NCBI GenBank assembly: GCA_964219355.1
Contig: CAXPOZ010000004.1
Span: 1 to 64,000, forward strand
Length of the DNA: 64,000 nucleotides
Direction of reading: 5' to 3'
From: Parvularcula sp964219355
GTDB taxonomy: Bacteria > Pseudomonadota > Alphaproteobacteria > Caulobacterales > Parvularculaceae
Below, one piece after another: positions 26,536-35,638 of this stretch (its first letter is position 1; every line of letters begins with the position of its first letter). The notes under the pieces are model-generated. The model worked only from the letters and a program-made list of their open reading frames with translations, was not told the origin of the DNA and made no database searches. The position numbers and the translations under genes are program-made.

Positions 26536-28689
26536 TCAGGGCACCCAGGGGCGGTCCCCGCGCAGCGGCGCCCCCTCCTTCAGCCGGTAGCCCTCGCGGG
26601 TGAGGTAAAAAGAGATAGGCCCGCGCGCGGCGGATGTCTCCTTGGTGATCAGTAGGGCCGCGCAAGAGGTTTTGAGGTCTTCCGCCGTCCACAAGGGCGC
26701 AATGACGATCTCCGCCTCACGGCAGGCCCGCGCCGTCGCCTCTATCGTCTCCGTATAGGTCACATCGAGCCCATAGGCGGGTACCTGACAGACTCCCTCC
26801 TCGCAGGCGAATTTCTCAAGCTCGCGTTTCTCTTTGGTGACGGCGAGGCTTTCGCGCCACTGATCGACGGTGAAACGCGCACGCTGGGGCGACAGGATCG
26901 ACAGCTCACCTGCCTGATCGACTGCGCCGATATTTCGCAGATCCTCCGAGATCAGAAGAACCGGCTGGGGCGAGAGCGGCGCCAGGCCCATGCCGAGCAG
27001 GATCACCCCAACCCCAGCCCATCGCCATGCCGCCCGGAAGAGACATAAGATGAGCATCCCGCCCATCACCAGCCCCCAGGCAAGGCCCGACCATTGCGCA
27101 ATTGGCATGACCGCGCCGGGGCGGGCGGCAATCATGTCCGTGACCTGAATGATGGTGCTGAGTGCCCAGCCGACAACCGGCCAGACAAATTGGTCGAGCC
27201 CTAGCGGCATCAAGACCAGCCCCAAGACAGCCCCCGGCATGACGATCAGGGTAAAGAGCGGCATCACCGCCATGTTCGCGCCAAGGCCATAAACGGCGAT
27301 GCGGTTGAAGTGGAACATCGACATCGGTGACGTCGCCATCCCCGCAATCAGACTGGTCAGGAACAGGGCGCCGATGAAGCGCAGGAAACGCGTCGGCAAG
27401 CGACGGTCGCGCGGTGTCCATTGCTGTTCGTGCACGAATTCATAGGCCGCAACCAGCGCCGTCACGGCGGCAAAGGACATCTGGAACCCCGCACCCATCA
27501 CAGCTTCGGGTGAAAGGATGATGATCACAACCGCGGCGATGGCGACATTGCGCAGGGAAATCGCCCGCCGTTCGGCAAGGATCGCAAGGAACCCGATTAC
27601 CGCCATGATGAAGGCCCGCTGGGCTGAGACCGGCGCGCCGGAGATTGCAAGATAAACAATGCCGCCAAGGATCGCGCCGACCGCGGCCCATTTCTTGATT
27701 GGATAGCGCGCTGTCCAGCCAGGATGACAAGCAAAGATGAACCGTAGGCTGAAGAACAGGAGCCCGCAGACGAGCCCCATATGGAGCCCTGAAATCGCGA
27801 GCAGATGCGCAAGGCCCGTATCCCGCAGGATATTGGTGATCTCTGGCGGGATGCCGTCGCGCTGCCCTGTGACCAGTGTTGCGGCTATCGGGGCGCCTGC
27901 CCCCGGGGTCAGCCGCTCAATTCGTGCGGCGATCCGGTCTCGCAGTCGCTCGATCCGTATATGGAGGGAGTTGCGGCTTGCCGCCGCTTTGATCTCTGGC
28001 TGGGCATAAAGAAAGCCGACCGCGCCGATCCGGTCATAATATAGCTGGCGGCCATAATCGAACCCGCCGGGTAAGGCTGGACCCGGCGGCGGCATCAACT
28101 GGCCAAAGACCCGCACCCGGTCACCGGGATGAACATCCATCCGGTCGCCGCGCCAAGTCACACGGATTTTCTCCGGGATCTGATCTTCGGTGAGGGCGCC
28201 GATCGTATCCGGCGCGATCGTGAAACGCTGATCGCCCGGCCGATCCTCCCGCAATAAAAGCGTGCCTTCTATGCCTGTCGGCCCCACCGCACGCGGCAGA
28301 ATCGGCGCCGATACGCTCGCCGTACGGATCGTTGCGAGGAGCAGACCGAGGAGGAAAAAGAAAATCAGCCTTGATCCGAAGGAAGAGTATGCCGCCCCGC
28401 GGCGGGAGGCCCATATCCACCCCGCCGCAGGCAGGAGCGTTGCGAGCAAGACGAGCGGCAAAGAGGGCTCGGTCGGCAATGCGAAGTAGACCGTAACGCC
28501 GGCGATCATCAGGACCGGTGCCCACAGGATGAACCGCCCGGTCTCGACAGCTGCCCAGTCCCTCGCGAGACGGCCAGCAGCCAGAAGCCGCTCCTTTGCG
28601 CCTTCCTTCGGCCTGGGCCGACCCCTCGCCCCTATTGAAATGTCACCTGCCCCTGTCACGCCAAGTATATTGCGGCGCCCGGCGCGCAA
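26536..28689 (-). CDS. comEC: ComEC/Rec2-family DNA uptake channel protein
   Basis: A 717-residue polytopic protein. It has a DUF4131 N-terminal region with helices and an OB-like periplasmic domain (about 60-210), then the Competence channel domain with HLLAISGLHMGLV and many helices (about 270-560). The C-terminal metallo-beta-lactamase domain of Bacillus ComEC is absent; the end is a short soluble region of about 120 residues, as in many alphaproteobacterial homologues. The start is uncertain (TTG at 28689, no clear ribosome-binding site). It is thought to carry single-stranded DNA across the inner membrane. Confidence 0.88.
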   Translation of the reverse strand: MRAGRRNILGVTGAGDISIGARGRPRPKEGAKERLLAAGRLARDWAAVETGRFILWAPVLMIAGVTVYFALPTEPSLPLVLLATLLPAAGWIWASRRGAAYSSFGSRLIFFFLLGLLLATIRTASVSAPILPRAVGPTGIEGTLLLREDRPGDQRFTIAPDTIGALTEDQIPEKIRVTWRGDRMDVHPGDRVRVFGQLMPPPGPALPGGFDYGRQLYYDRIGAVGFLYAQPEIKAAASRNSLHIRIERLRDRIAARIERLTPGAGAPIAATLVTGQRDGIPPEITNILRDTGLAHLLAISGLHMGLVCGLLFFSLRFIFACHPGWTARYPIKKWAAVGAILGGIVYLAISGAPVSAQRAFIMAVIGFLAILAERRAISLRNVAIAAVVIIILSPEAVMGAGFQMSFAAVTALVAAYEFVHEQQWTPRDRRLPTRFLRFIGALFLTSLIAGMATSPMSMFHFNRIAVYGLGANMAVMPLFTLIVMPGAVLGLVLMPLGLDQFVWPVVGWALSTIIQVTDMIAARPGAVMPIAQWSGLAWGLVMGGMLILCLFRAAWRWAGVGVILLGMGLAPLSPQPVLLISEDLRNIGAVDQAGELSILSPQRARFTVDQWRESLAVTKEKRELEKFACEEGVCQVPAYGLDVTYTETIEATARACREAEIVIAPLWTAEDLKTSCAALLITKETSAARGPISFYLTREGYRLKEGAPLRGDRPWVP

Positions 28690-28814
28690 CCGCCAGTCAT
28701 CATGTCATAAGTCTTACTCGCATCAGCGACGCCTTCTCCCGATGGCGAGGCGTCAATTCTTTGTTTGCGAGGCCATCTTGGCGGATCGCGCGCAGGGCCC
28801 TATCAGTCGCCCCA

Positions 28815-30209
28815 ATGACCAAACCGATCATCACCCGCTTTGCCCCCTCGCCAACCGGCTATCTGCATATTGGCGGGGCCCGCACCGCCCTTTTCTCCTG
28901 GCTTTATGCGCGCGGCGCCCATGCGGGCCCGGGCTCTAAATTCCTGCTGCGCATAGAGGATACCGACCGCGCGCGCCATAATGAGGACGCGGTCACCGCG
29001 ATTACCGAGGGCCTTCAATGGCTCGGTCTCGACTGGGATGGCGAGCCGATCAGCCAGTTTGCCCGTGCTGACCGACATGCCGAGGCCGCCCACCAGCTTC
29101 TCAAAGTTGGCAAGGCCTATAAATGCTGGCTTGCCGGTGATGAGCTTGATGCGGCGCGCGAGAAGTCTCGCGAGGCTGGCACTCGGTTCACGTCGAAATG
29201 GCGCGACCCGAAGGAGCCCACCCCCGATGGGCCCTATTCGATTCGGCTGATGGCCCCGACCGAGGGCGCGACCGTCATTGAGGACGAGGTGCAGGGCGAG
29301 GTCAGCTTCCCCAATCACGCCCTCGATGACATGGTTCTGCTACGCTCTGACGGCACCCCGACATATATGCTCGCGGTCGTCGTCGATGATCACGATATGG
29401 AAGTCACGCATGTGATTCGGGGTGATGATCACCTGATCAATGCCGCCCGCCAGCAGCAATTATATGAGGCGCTGGGCTGGGACGTACCCGTCTGGGCGCA
29501 TATCCCGCTGATCCACGGTGCGGATGGTAAAAAGCTCTCCAAACGCCATGGCGCGCTTGGCGTCGAGGCCTATCGCGATGAAGGCTATCTGCCCGAAGGG
29601 CTGATGAATGGCCTCCTCCGGCTCGGCTGGGCGCATGGCGATGACGAGATTATCCCGCGCGAGAAGGCGCTCGAGTGGTTCGACCTCTCCGGCATCGGCA
29701 AGGCGCCTGCCCGGCTCGACCCGGACAAGCTCGCCGCGACAAACCAGCACTATATCCAGGAAATGACAGGCGAAGCCTTCCTCGAATCGGCCCTGCCCTT
29801 CCTCGAGAATTCACCCAGCGATGCCCAGATGGAGCGGCTTGCCCGCGCGGCGGACGACATCAAGGCGCGCTGCCGCCTTCTCAGCGATATCGGCTCAGCT
29901 GCGGCATATTTGCTCAACGAACGCCCCCTTGAGATCACCGGCAAGGCCGCCAAACCCCTCAAACAGGACGGCGCGCAGGAGATCCTCGCCGGGGTCATTG
30001 CCAAGCTCGAGAAATTGGACGATTGGTCCGCAGAAGCTATTGATTCTACTTTGAAATCTTTTGCCGAATCGCGCGAATTATCCTTTGGGCGCGTCGGTCC
30101 CCCGGTCCGGGCGGCAGTCACTGCAGGACTTCCTTCACCGGACCTTGGGATAACCCTTCACGCCTTTGGTAAGATTGAGACACTGTCCAGACTTGCCGAT
30201 CAGCGATGA
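28815..30209 (+). CDS. gltX: glutamyl-tRNA synthetase
   Basis: A 464-residue class I synthetase charging tRNA-Glu. HIGH motif: APSPTGYLHIGGART; KMSKS-like motif: GKKLSKRHGA. The open frame extends upstream, but the ATG at 28815 gives the canonical N-terminus MTKPIITRFAPSP. A weak ribosome-binding site is noted. Divergent from comEC and followed by gltA after 129 nt, a common alphaproteobacterial neighbourhood. A tRNA-Glu gene lies elsewhere in this window (50076-50150). Confidence 0.96.
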   Translation: MTKPIITRFAPSPTGYLHIGGARTALFSWLYARGAHAGPGSKFLLRIEDTDRARHNEDAVTAITEGLQWLGLDWDGEPISQFARADRHAEAAHQLLKVGKAYKCWLAGDELDAAREKSREAGTRFTSKWRDPKEPTPDGPYSIRLMAPTEGATVIEDEVQGEVSFPNHALDDMVLLRSDGTPTYMLAVVVDDHDMEVTHVIRGDDHLINAARQQQLYEALGWDVPVWAHIPLIHGADGKKLSKRHGALGVEAYRDEGYLPEGLMNGLLRLGWAHGDDEIIPREKALEWFDLSGIGKAPARLDPDKLAATNQHYIQEMTGEAFLESALPFLENSPSDAQMERLARAADDIKARCRLLSDIGSAAAYLLNERPLEITGKAAKPLKQDGAQEILAGVIAKLEKLDDWSAEAIDSTLKSFAESRELSFGRVGPPVRAAVTAGLPSPDLGITLHAFGKIETLSRLADQR

Positions 30210-30338
30210 ATGAGTATTGTCGCGCCGCACAATAGCGGCGTTGTTCCGGGCGCAGGCCAAGTCTTCTGCGCATCCTTCTCGCCGAAGGAGCCGGATTTCC
30301 GCTAATTCCGAACAACCTTCACGGATGGAGTGACGATC

Positions 30339-31628
30339 ATGGAAAGCAATCTGAACCAGACGGGCACGTCGCGAATCGACGAGGGCGAATTCCCTGTCTA
30401 TTCGGCGACCCTGGGGCCCGATGTCATCGACATCCGCTCGCTTGCCAAGCAGACCGGCAAATTCACCTTCGACCCCGGCTTCACCTCGACAGCATCCTGC
30501 GAAAGCAAGATCACCTATATCGACGGTGAAGAAGGCACGCTGCTTTATCGCGGCTATCCGATTGACGAGCTGGCGGAGAATTCGGACTTCATCGAGACCG
30601 CCTATCTGCTGCTGCATGGCGATCTGCCCTCAGGCGAGCAGCTCGATGTCTTCCGCGGCAACATCACCTACCACACCATGGTGCATGAGCACTTCAAGAA
30701 CTTCCTGAACGGCTTCCGCCGGGATGCGCACCCGATGGCCGTGATGTGCGGCGCGGTCGGCGCCCTCTCCGCTTTTTATCACGACTCAACGGACATCCAT
30801 AACCCGGAGCACCGGATCATCTCGACCCACCGGATGATCGCCAAGATGCCGACGATTGCGGCGATGGCCTATAAATACATTATGGGTCAGCCATTCATCC
30901 ATCCGCGTAATGACCTGCATTACACGGAAAACTTCCTGCGGATGTGCTTTGCGGTGCCGGCCGAAGAATATGAGATCAACAAGGTTGCGGCCTCCGCGCT
31001 CGACAAGATCTTCATCCTGCACATGGATCACGAACAGAACGCCTCGACCTCGACCGTGCGGCTTGCCGGCTCGTCGGGCGCAAACCCGTTCGCCTGTATC
31101 GCCGCTGGCATTGCCTGCCTTTGGGGCCCGGCCCATGGCGGCGCCAATGAGGCTGCCCTCCGCATGCTGATGGAGATCGGGACGGTCGACAAGATTCCCG
31201 AATATATCCGTCGCGCGAAAGACAAGGATGATCCCTTCCGCCTGATGGGCTTTGGCCACCGGGTCTACAAGAATTTCGACCCGCGCGCGAAGGTGATGAA
31301 GAAGGCGACCCACGAAGTCCTCGAAGCCCTCGACATCAAGGATCCGATGTTCGCGGTGGCCAAGGAACTCGAACGCATCGCACTCGAAGACGAATATTTT
31401 GTCGAGAAGAAGCTCTATCCGAATATCGACTTCTATTCGGGCATCACGCTGCGCGCGCTTGGCTTCCCGACCGACATGTTCACCGCTCTCTTCGCGCTGG
31501 CCCGCACCGTCGGCTGGATCGCGCAGTGGCAGGAAATGCTGGAAGACCCGAACCAGAAAATCGGCCGCCCACGCCAGATCTATACCGGCGCCGACCGCCG
31601 CGATTACGTGCCGATCAACGCGCGGTAA
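30339..31628 (+). CDS. gltA: citrate synthase
   Basis: A 429-residue type II citrate synthase, the entry enzyme of the TCA cycle. Catalytic motifs are HDSTDIHNPEH-type region near residue 150, ILHMDHEQNAST, GPAHGGANEA, GFGHRVYKNFDPRA and NIDFYSG. ATG at 30339 is preferred over a GTG three codons upstream because GGAG lies 8 nt before it. Length and motifs are standard. Confidence 0.97.
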   Translation: MESNLNQTGTSRIDEGEFPVYSATLGPDVIDIRSLAKQTGKFTFDPGFTSTASCESKITYIDGEEGTLLYRGYPIDELAENSDFIETAYLLLHGDLPSGEQLDVFRGNITYHTMVHEHFKNFLNGFRRDAHPMAVMCGAVGALSAFYHDSTDIHNPEHRIISTHRMIAKMPTIAAMAYKYIMGQPFIHPRNDLHYTENFLRMCFAVPAEEYEINKVAASALDKIFILHMDHEQNASTSTVRLAGSSGANPFACIAAGIACLWGPAHGGANEAALRMLMEIGTVDKIPEYIRRAKDKDDPFRLMGFGHRVYKNFDPRAKVMKKATHEVLEALDIKDPMFAVAKELERIALEDEYFVEKKLYPNIDFYSGITLRALGFPTDMFTALFALARTVGWIAQWQEMLEDPNQKIGRPRQIYTGADRRDYVPINAR

Positions 31629-31695
31629 CTATCCGGATGGGAGGTTGGGTTGCCAGCCTCCCTCAAACATTACTCCGGAAAACCGCTAAATCTCC

Positions 31696-31869
31696 TCAGT
31701 CCTCGCCATATTTGCGCTTGAACTCCTCAGCCTTGCGCTTTTCTTCTTCTACACGGCGGGAATCAGCTTCGGCTTCCTCGATACATTCATCGCGGTCCCC
31801 TGCGCATGTCGTGGTCGCGCAGGCGGTGAGCGTGAGCCCCGCCCCAAACAGCATAAGCATTTTCAACAT
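31696..31869 (-). CDS. small lipoprotein, charged tail
   Basis: A 57-residue predicted lipoprotein. A short signal peptide ends at lipobox LTAC (Cys near residue 16), followed by a Glu/Arg/Lys-rich helix (about 30-55) that should be a single amphipathic coil. GGGAGGAAG precedes the ATG. It was not matched to a known family. Function unknown. Confidence 0.75.
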   Translation of the reverse strand: MLKMLMLFGAGLTLTACATTTCAGDRDECIEEAEADSRRVEEEKRKAEEFKRKYGED

Positions 31870-31961
31870 TTTCTTCCTCCCTTTGGGGAGGCATTCTCCG
31901 CCTGTCAGGCAGGGGTTGAAAATGAGCAATCAGTCAGGTTGCAGCCAGACGGCTAAGCCCC

Positions 31962-33053
31962 TCAAGGCTCTACGATGTGATATAGCTCATCCGTATGCAG
32001 TGCGCCGTCCTTCCAATAGACGGCAACAAGCTGTTTCTCGATCCGCTCAAGGAGGAGAACCGCGCCATCCGACTCGGGCAGTGACACCTCTCCAAGCCCC
32101 ATAGGCAGGCCTTCGCCCGGCGCGATCAAGTGCCACGCCTCAGTCTGATCGACATAACCAGAGGGCATATCGCCCTCCACTTTATCAATGCCGATCAGGC
32201 TCATCCATGTTCCCGCCCGGCAGAGCGCCAGCGCCCGCTTGCCGTCCGATTTGCGTTTGACCTGTGCAACCTCATCAAGCGCGTCATCGCCATCGATATC
32301 CCCGCCGAGCTTCCTCGGCAGATAGCGCGCTTCCAGATCAAACGCCCCCAGATCAAGCCCGCAGCCCCCGAACGCCTCACGGTCCTCATCGAGAAACTCG
32401 AAGGACGCCTCATCAAGCAGCTTGTCACGCTCGTCATTTCCGCGCGGCCAGGACAGGCAGGCCTCGAACTTCACGTAATTCATCCGGGCCCGCTGGCCCT
32501 TGGCAAGCGAGTGACCAGATAATCCGTAGTCGATGATTTTGAGCCAGCCGATCCCATCATCGGGTCCGGGCTCCATCAGCCGAGGACCCGACGGATCGGG
32601 CGATGGCTTATAGCCGCCCGTCCCGACCAACGTCGGGGAGATCACAAAGGCGCGCATTTCCTGCGGCGCATTGACCGAACCATCATTTGGCCCGGTATTG
32701 TCCGCATTGCGGAAATGCCAGCCGAACAGGTCACGCGGATTGGGCACGCCAGAATGCGGCGGAGTCAACGAGGTCAGATCCGTCGCCATGCCGATCTGGG
32801 CATTCTCAAACAGCCGGATCACATAGCCTTCCTCGACCGGCATCACGGCAAAGACCCAGCCATTATCGAGCTGCTGGAACAGGGCTTCGTCACCGGCGAC
32901 ATAGGGCAGATAAGCAGGCGAGAGCTTGCCTTCGCTGTCGCGGCCCTCAATGCGCACCGCATGGCGCTCAGGCGTCGGATCACAGCTCTGCGCCCATGCA
33001 CTGCCGAGGCTCCCCATACTGATCGTCAGGACAAGTAATAACAGTCTGCACAT
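31962..33053 (-). CDS. secreted protein of unknown function
   Basis: A 363-residue protein with a clear signal peptide (cleavage near AWAQS, residue 22). It contains an EF-hand-like acidic stretch (DIDGDDALDEVAQV), reminiscent of FG-GAP/VCBS-type calcium loops, and six or more cysteines. No family was recognised. Its ATG at 33053 follows the stop of the upstream gene by one base (TAG-g-ATG), so the two are translated together. The C-terminal half has regular beta-type segments. Confidence 0.75.
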   Translation of the reverse strand: MCRLLLLVLTISMGSLGSAWAQSCDPTPERHAVRIEGRDSEGKLSPAYLPYVAGDEALFQQLDNGWVFAVMPVEEGYVIRLFENAQIGMATDLTSLTPPHSGVPNPRDLFGWHFRNADNTGPNDGSVNAPQEMRAFVISPTLVGTGGYKPSPDPSGPRLMEPGPDDGIGWLKIIDYGLSGHSLAKGQRARMNYVKFEACLSWPRGNDERDKLLDEASFEFLDEDREAFGGCGLDLGAFDLEARYLPRKLGGDIDGDDALDEVAQVKRKSDGKRALALCRAGTWMSLIGIDKVEGDMPSGYVDQTEAWHLIAPGEGLPMGLGEVSLPESDGAVLLLERIEKQLVAVYWKDGALHTDELYHIVEP

Positions 33054-33054
33054 C

Positions 33055-33699
33055 CTACACCCCCTGGTCGGCCAGCCATAGCTCGACGATATGGGCCGTT
33101 TGGCCCATCCATCCGGCTGCCTCATTGAATTCCTCCGGCGTCGTCTCGTCATCGCTCATCACGGCAACAAACTCGCGCACCCTGCTTTGTGTCAGTTCAA
33201 TATATTCAGGCCACGGCCTGCCGCCTTCCGGGACGACACCCACCGCTTCCAGTGCGGCAAGCTTCTCACGGATGGCCTCGACCGCCGGGCCATAGCGCAG
33301 CCGCGTCGTCGTTGCGGTAAACACATGCGGCGGATCTTCATATCCGACGAATGTCAAGTAAGCGATGAGATAGGGCGGCAGCATCTCGCGGTCGAAACCG
33401 TCCCGTGCGCCCTCGACCCAGACCGTCATCGCTTCATCCCTACAGGTCATGCCAGCAAGCCGCGTGTTGGTTTCGGCGATGACGGCTTCGCGCTCCTCAG
33501 CGCTGAACCGTTCCATGTCAGTCAAATTGAGCGCCCGCAGCGCCGCCGACTGCCAAGGGCGCAAGGCCTCGCAGGCTTCTGCCTTCGTTGCGACCGCTTC
33601 TAAGAAGGCGGCCGTTTTCACCCGTGGCGACGGCGCCTCGTCGGCCAGCGCCGCGCTTGAAAAAAAGGCGATCATGACCGCCGCAAGGCCAGTCTTCAT
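33055..33699 (-). CDS. secreted protein of unknown function
   Basis: A 214-residue protein with a signal peptide (cleavage after ALAD, near residue 19) and a mostly helical body with two cysteines (EACEALR, MTCRDEA). GGAG lies 8 nt upstream of the ATG at 33699. It is directly coupled to the next secreted protein. No family was recognised; the pairing implies a shared periplasmic role. Confidence 0.75.
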   Translation of the reverse strand: MKTGLAAVMIAFFSSAALADEAPSPRVKTAAFLEAVATKAEACEALRPWQSAALRALNLTDMERFSAEEREAVIAETNTRLAGMTCRDEAMTVWVEGARDGFDREMLPPYLIAYLTFVGYEDPPHVFTATTTRLRYGPAVEAIREKLAALEAVGVVPEGGRPWPEYIELTQSRVREFVAVMSDDETTPEEFNEAAGWMGQTAHIVELWLADQGV

Positions 33700-33842
33700 G
33701 GTGTTTCTCCCCCCGCCCCGCAAAGGGGCGTTTTCTCTCCTTCCTACACTTTGAATTGAAAAGCTCACAAACCACAATAGATTGCTCAATATGGAGAAGA
33801 GATGACGTGGCGTGGCTCCACGTGAAGATGAAGGGGAACAAC

Positions 33843-34352
33843 ATGAATCCGATCAAAATGGCCCTCATGATGTCAGCGGCGACCTTGCTTGTCGCTTGCG
33901 GTGGCGGCAGCAACGAAAGCCGCGAAGCCCAGATTGAAAAGACGGCCCAAAAGCATGGCGTCGATGCGGATGTCGAACTCGACAGCTCCGGCGAAATTGC
34001 AAAGGTGGAGATCAAGCGCGGCGATCAGCGTATCGGACAGGGCCTCAAACTGCCCTCCGGCTTTCCCGATGATGTCTCGATCCCGGATGGCTGGAATGTG
34101 ATCCACACAACGCCCGCTGCGCAGGACGGTTTCATGGTTCAGGCCATGACCGGCGCTTCCGTCGATGACGTTCTCTCCAGCATACGGACGAATTTGCAAT
34201 CCGCCGGTTGGAACGAAGTCGCCTTTGCCGAACCCGCCCCGACGATGAAGCAGCTTGGCTTTGAGAAGGACGGCCGGATGACCAATGTGAACCTGATTAT
34301 TCCCGGTGACGGAAATGTCAGTGTCCAGCTTATCACCATGCCAAAGCCCTGA
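33843..34352 (+). CDS. lipoprotein of unknown function
   Basis: A 169-residue lipoprotein (lipobox LLVAC near residue 20) with a GGGS linker. It is followed by a beta-rich region whose repeated SDxD-type acidic turns (DADVELDSSGE) and final beta segment (NVSVQLITMP) suggest a small ligand-binding fold. GAAGGGG is 6 nt before the ATG. It converges with rpsI across the 34364-34393 terminator. No function can be assigned. Confidence 0.75.
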   Translation: MNPIKMALMMSAATLLVACGGGSNESREAQIEKTAQKHGVDADVELDSSGEIAKVEIKRGDQRIGQGLKLPSGFPDDVSIPDGWNVIHTTPAAQDGFMVQAMTGASVDDVLSSIRTNLQSAGWNEVAFAEPAPTMKQLGFEKDGRMTNVNLIIPGDGNVSVQLITMPKP

Positions 34353-34363
34353 AATACAGGCAT

Positions 34364-34393
34364 AAAAAAAGCCCCGCCATACTCGGGCGGGGC
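34364..34393 (-). terminator. intrinsic terminator of rplM-rpsI
   Basis: On the minus strand an 8-bp GC stem (GCCCCGCC / GGCGGGGC, 34371-34378 with 34386-34393) and 7-nt loop are followed by seven consecutive T residues. It lies 26 nt beyond the rpsI stop. In the plus direction the stem has no T-tract, so it ends mainly the ribosomal operon. Confidence 0.9.
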
Positions 34394-34418
34394 TTGTGCA
34401 TAGTCGAGAGCAATCCCG

Positions 34419-34931
34419 TTAGCGCTTCGAGAACTGGAAGCTGCGGCGGGCTTTCGCTTTACCATACTTCTTACGTTCGACGGCACGGCTATCGCGCGTG
34501 AGGAACCCGCCTTTTTTCAACACGGACCGGAGACCCGGTTCGTAGTAGGTCAGCGCCTTGGCAAGACCGTGGCGCACAGCACCTGCCTGGCCAGACGGGC
34601 CAGAGCCCTTGACCGTGCAGAACACATCGAACTGGTCCATGCGCTCAGCTGCTTCGAGCGGCTGCTTGAGGACCATCTGCAGAACCGGACGACCGAAATA
34701 CTCGGCGATGTCCTTGTTGTTGACCGTGATCTTGCCGTTGCCCGGCTTGATCCAGACGCGGGCGACAGCCGTTTTCCGGCGGCCGGTCGCGTAAGAGCGG
34801 CCATGCTCGTCGATCTTCGGCTCAGCGGGAACAAATTCCTCGCCAGCGCTCGCCGGGGTGTCGCTCACAGCAACACCGGCGTCAGAAGCAATATCCTTGA
34901 GGGCGTCGAGGCCTTGGTTTGTTTCACTCAT
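34419..34931 (-). CDS. rpsI: 30S ribosomal protein S9
   Basis: A 170-residue S9. The core begins at SYATGRRKTAVARVW and ends with the tRNA-contacting RRSFQFSKR tail. About 45 acidic residues precede the core, an N-terminal extension found in many alphaproteobacteria. It follows rplM by 15 nt and ends at the terminator. S9 sits in the 30S head near the P site. Confidence 0.97.
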   Translation of the reverse strand: MSETNQGLDALKDIASDAGVAVSDTPASAGEEFVPAEPKIDEHGRSYATGRRKTAVARVWIKPGNGKITVNNKDIAEYFGRPVLQMVLKQPLEAAERMDQFDVFCTVKGSGPSGQAGAVRHGLAKALTYYEPGLRSVLKKGGFLTRDSRAVERKKYGKAKARRSFQFSKR

Positions 34932-34946
34932 GTCTCGTCAAAATCC

Positions 34947-35429
34947 TCAGCCGCGGATGGTGTTTTTGGGGTTCATGGACGCAACGTCGATGGTCTCGGG
35001 CTGTTGCGCTTCGTGCTTGTGCTCAGGGCCGGCATAGATGTGCAGGTGCTTCATCTGGCGACGAGAGAGCGGGCTATCTTTCGGCATCATGCGCTCAACA
35101 GCCTTGTGCAGGACGCGCTCCGGGAAGCGGCCTTCGAGCACCTTGTCGGCCGTGCGCGACTTGATGCCGCCCGGGTAGCCGGTGTGCCAGTAATAGGTCT
35201 GCTGCTCGCGCTTGCGGCCGGTGAAATGGACCTTCTCAGCATTGATCACGATGACGTGGTCGCCATCGTCAACATTCGGCGTGAATGTCGGCAGGTGCTT
35301 GCCGCGCAGGCGCATGGCGATGAAGGAAGCCAGACGGCCGACCACGAGGTCTTGCGCGTCGATGAGGATCCACTTCTTCTCCACATCCGCCGGCTTGGTG
35401 TTGTAGGTTTTCGAAGCCTCGGTTTGCAT
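34947..35429 (-). CDS. rplM: 50S ribosomal protein L13
   Basis: A 160-residue L13, an early 50S assembly protein. Typical motifs are WILIDAQDLVVGRLAS, TGRKREQQTYYWHTGYPGG and LHIYAGPEHKHEAQQP. It is first in the rplM-rpsI operon. A promoter candidate is at 35474-35502. The gene length is slightly above the usual 142 residues because of a longer C-terminus. Confidence 0.97.
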   Translation of the reverse strand: MQTEASKTYNTKPADVEKKWILIDAQDLVVGRLASFIAMRLRGKHLPTFTPNVDDGDHVIVINAEKVHFTGRKREQQTYYWHTGYPGGIKSRTADKVLEGRFPERVLHKAVERMMPKDSPLSRRQMKHLHIYAGPEHKHEAQQPETIDVASMNPKNTIRG

Positions 35430-35473
35430 CGGATTCTTCTTTTCGGATGGTCAGGTACAAAATCGAAGCGCGG

Positions 35474-35502
35474 CCTATGCCGCTCCTGCTCACTTGTGTC
35501 AA
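35474..35502 (-). promoter_or_regulatory. candidate rplM-rpsI promoter
   Basis: The minus strand has a perfect TTGACA (35497-35502), a 17-nt spacer and CATAGG (35474-35479). It lies about 45 nt upstream of the rplM ATG. The -35 is consensus and the -10 is weak, as in other strong promoters of this group. Confidence 0.5.
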
Positions 35503-35539
35503 TTCCGCCCTGAGAAAAACAGTAAAAACAGGGCATTGG

Positions 35540-35565
35540 AAATGTGGTTATATGTTACCACATTT
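35540..35565. promoter_or_regulatory. 26-bp dyad, possible operator
   Basis: Arms AAATGTGGT (35540-35548) and ACCACATTT (35557-35565) are perfect inverted repeats separated by 8 nt. The dyad lies between rplM (minus) and the lipoprotein gene (plus), 75 nt before the latter's start. The A/T-rich symmetric form resembles a regulator binding site. Five T residues follow on the plus strand, so a weak terminator is an alternative. Confidence 0.4.
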
Positions 35566-35638
35566 TTGCACCCTGCCATCTAGCCCTCTGATTTTGTTAT
35601 GCTAGGGGGCGGGGGAAACCAGATTTCAGGGCCTCTAC

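Noticed and set aside
31640..31665. Hairpin (GGGAGG...CCTCCC) after gltA as a terminator
   Set aside because: The stem is only 6 bp with a large loop and has no T-tract, so the call is too weak to list.
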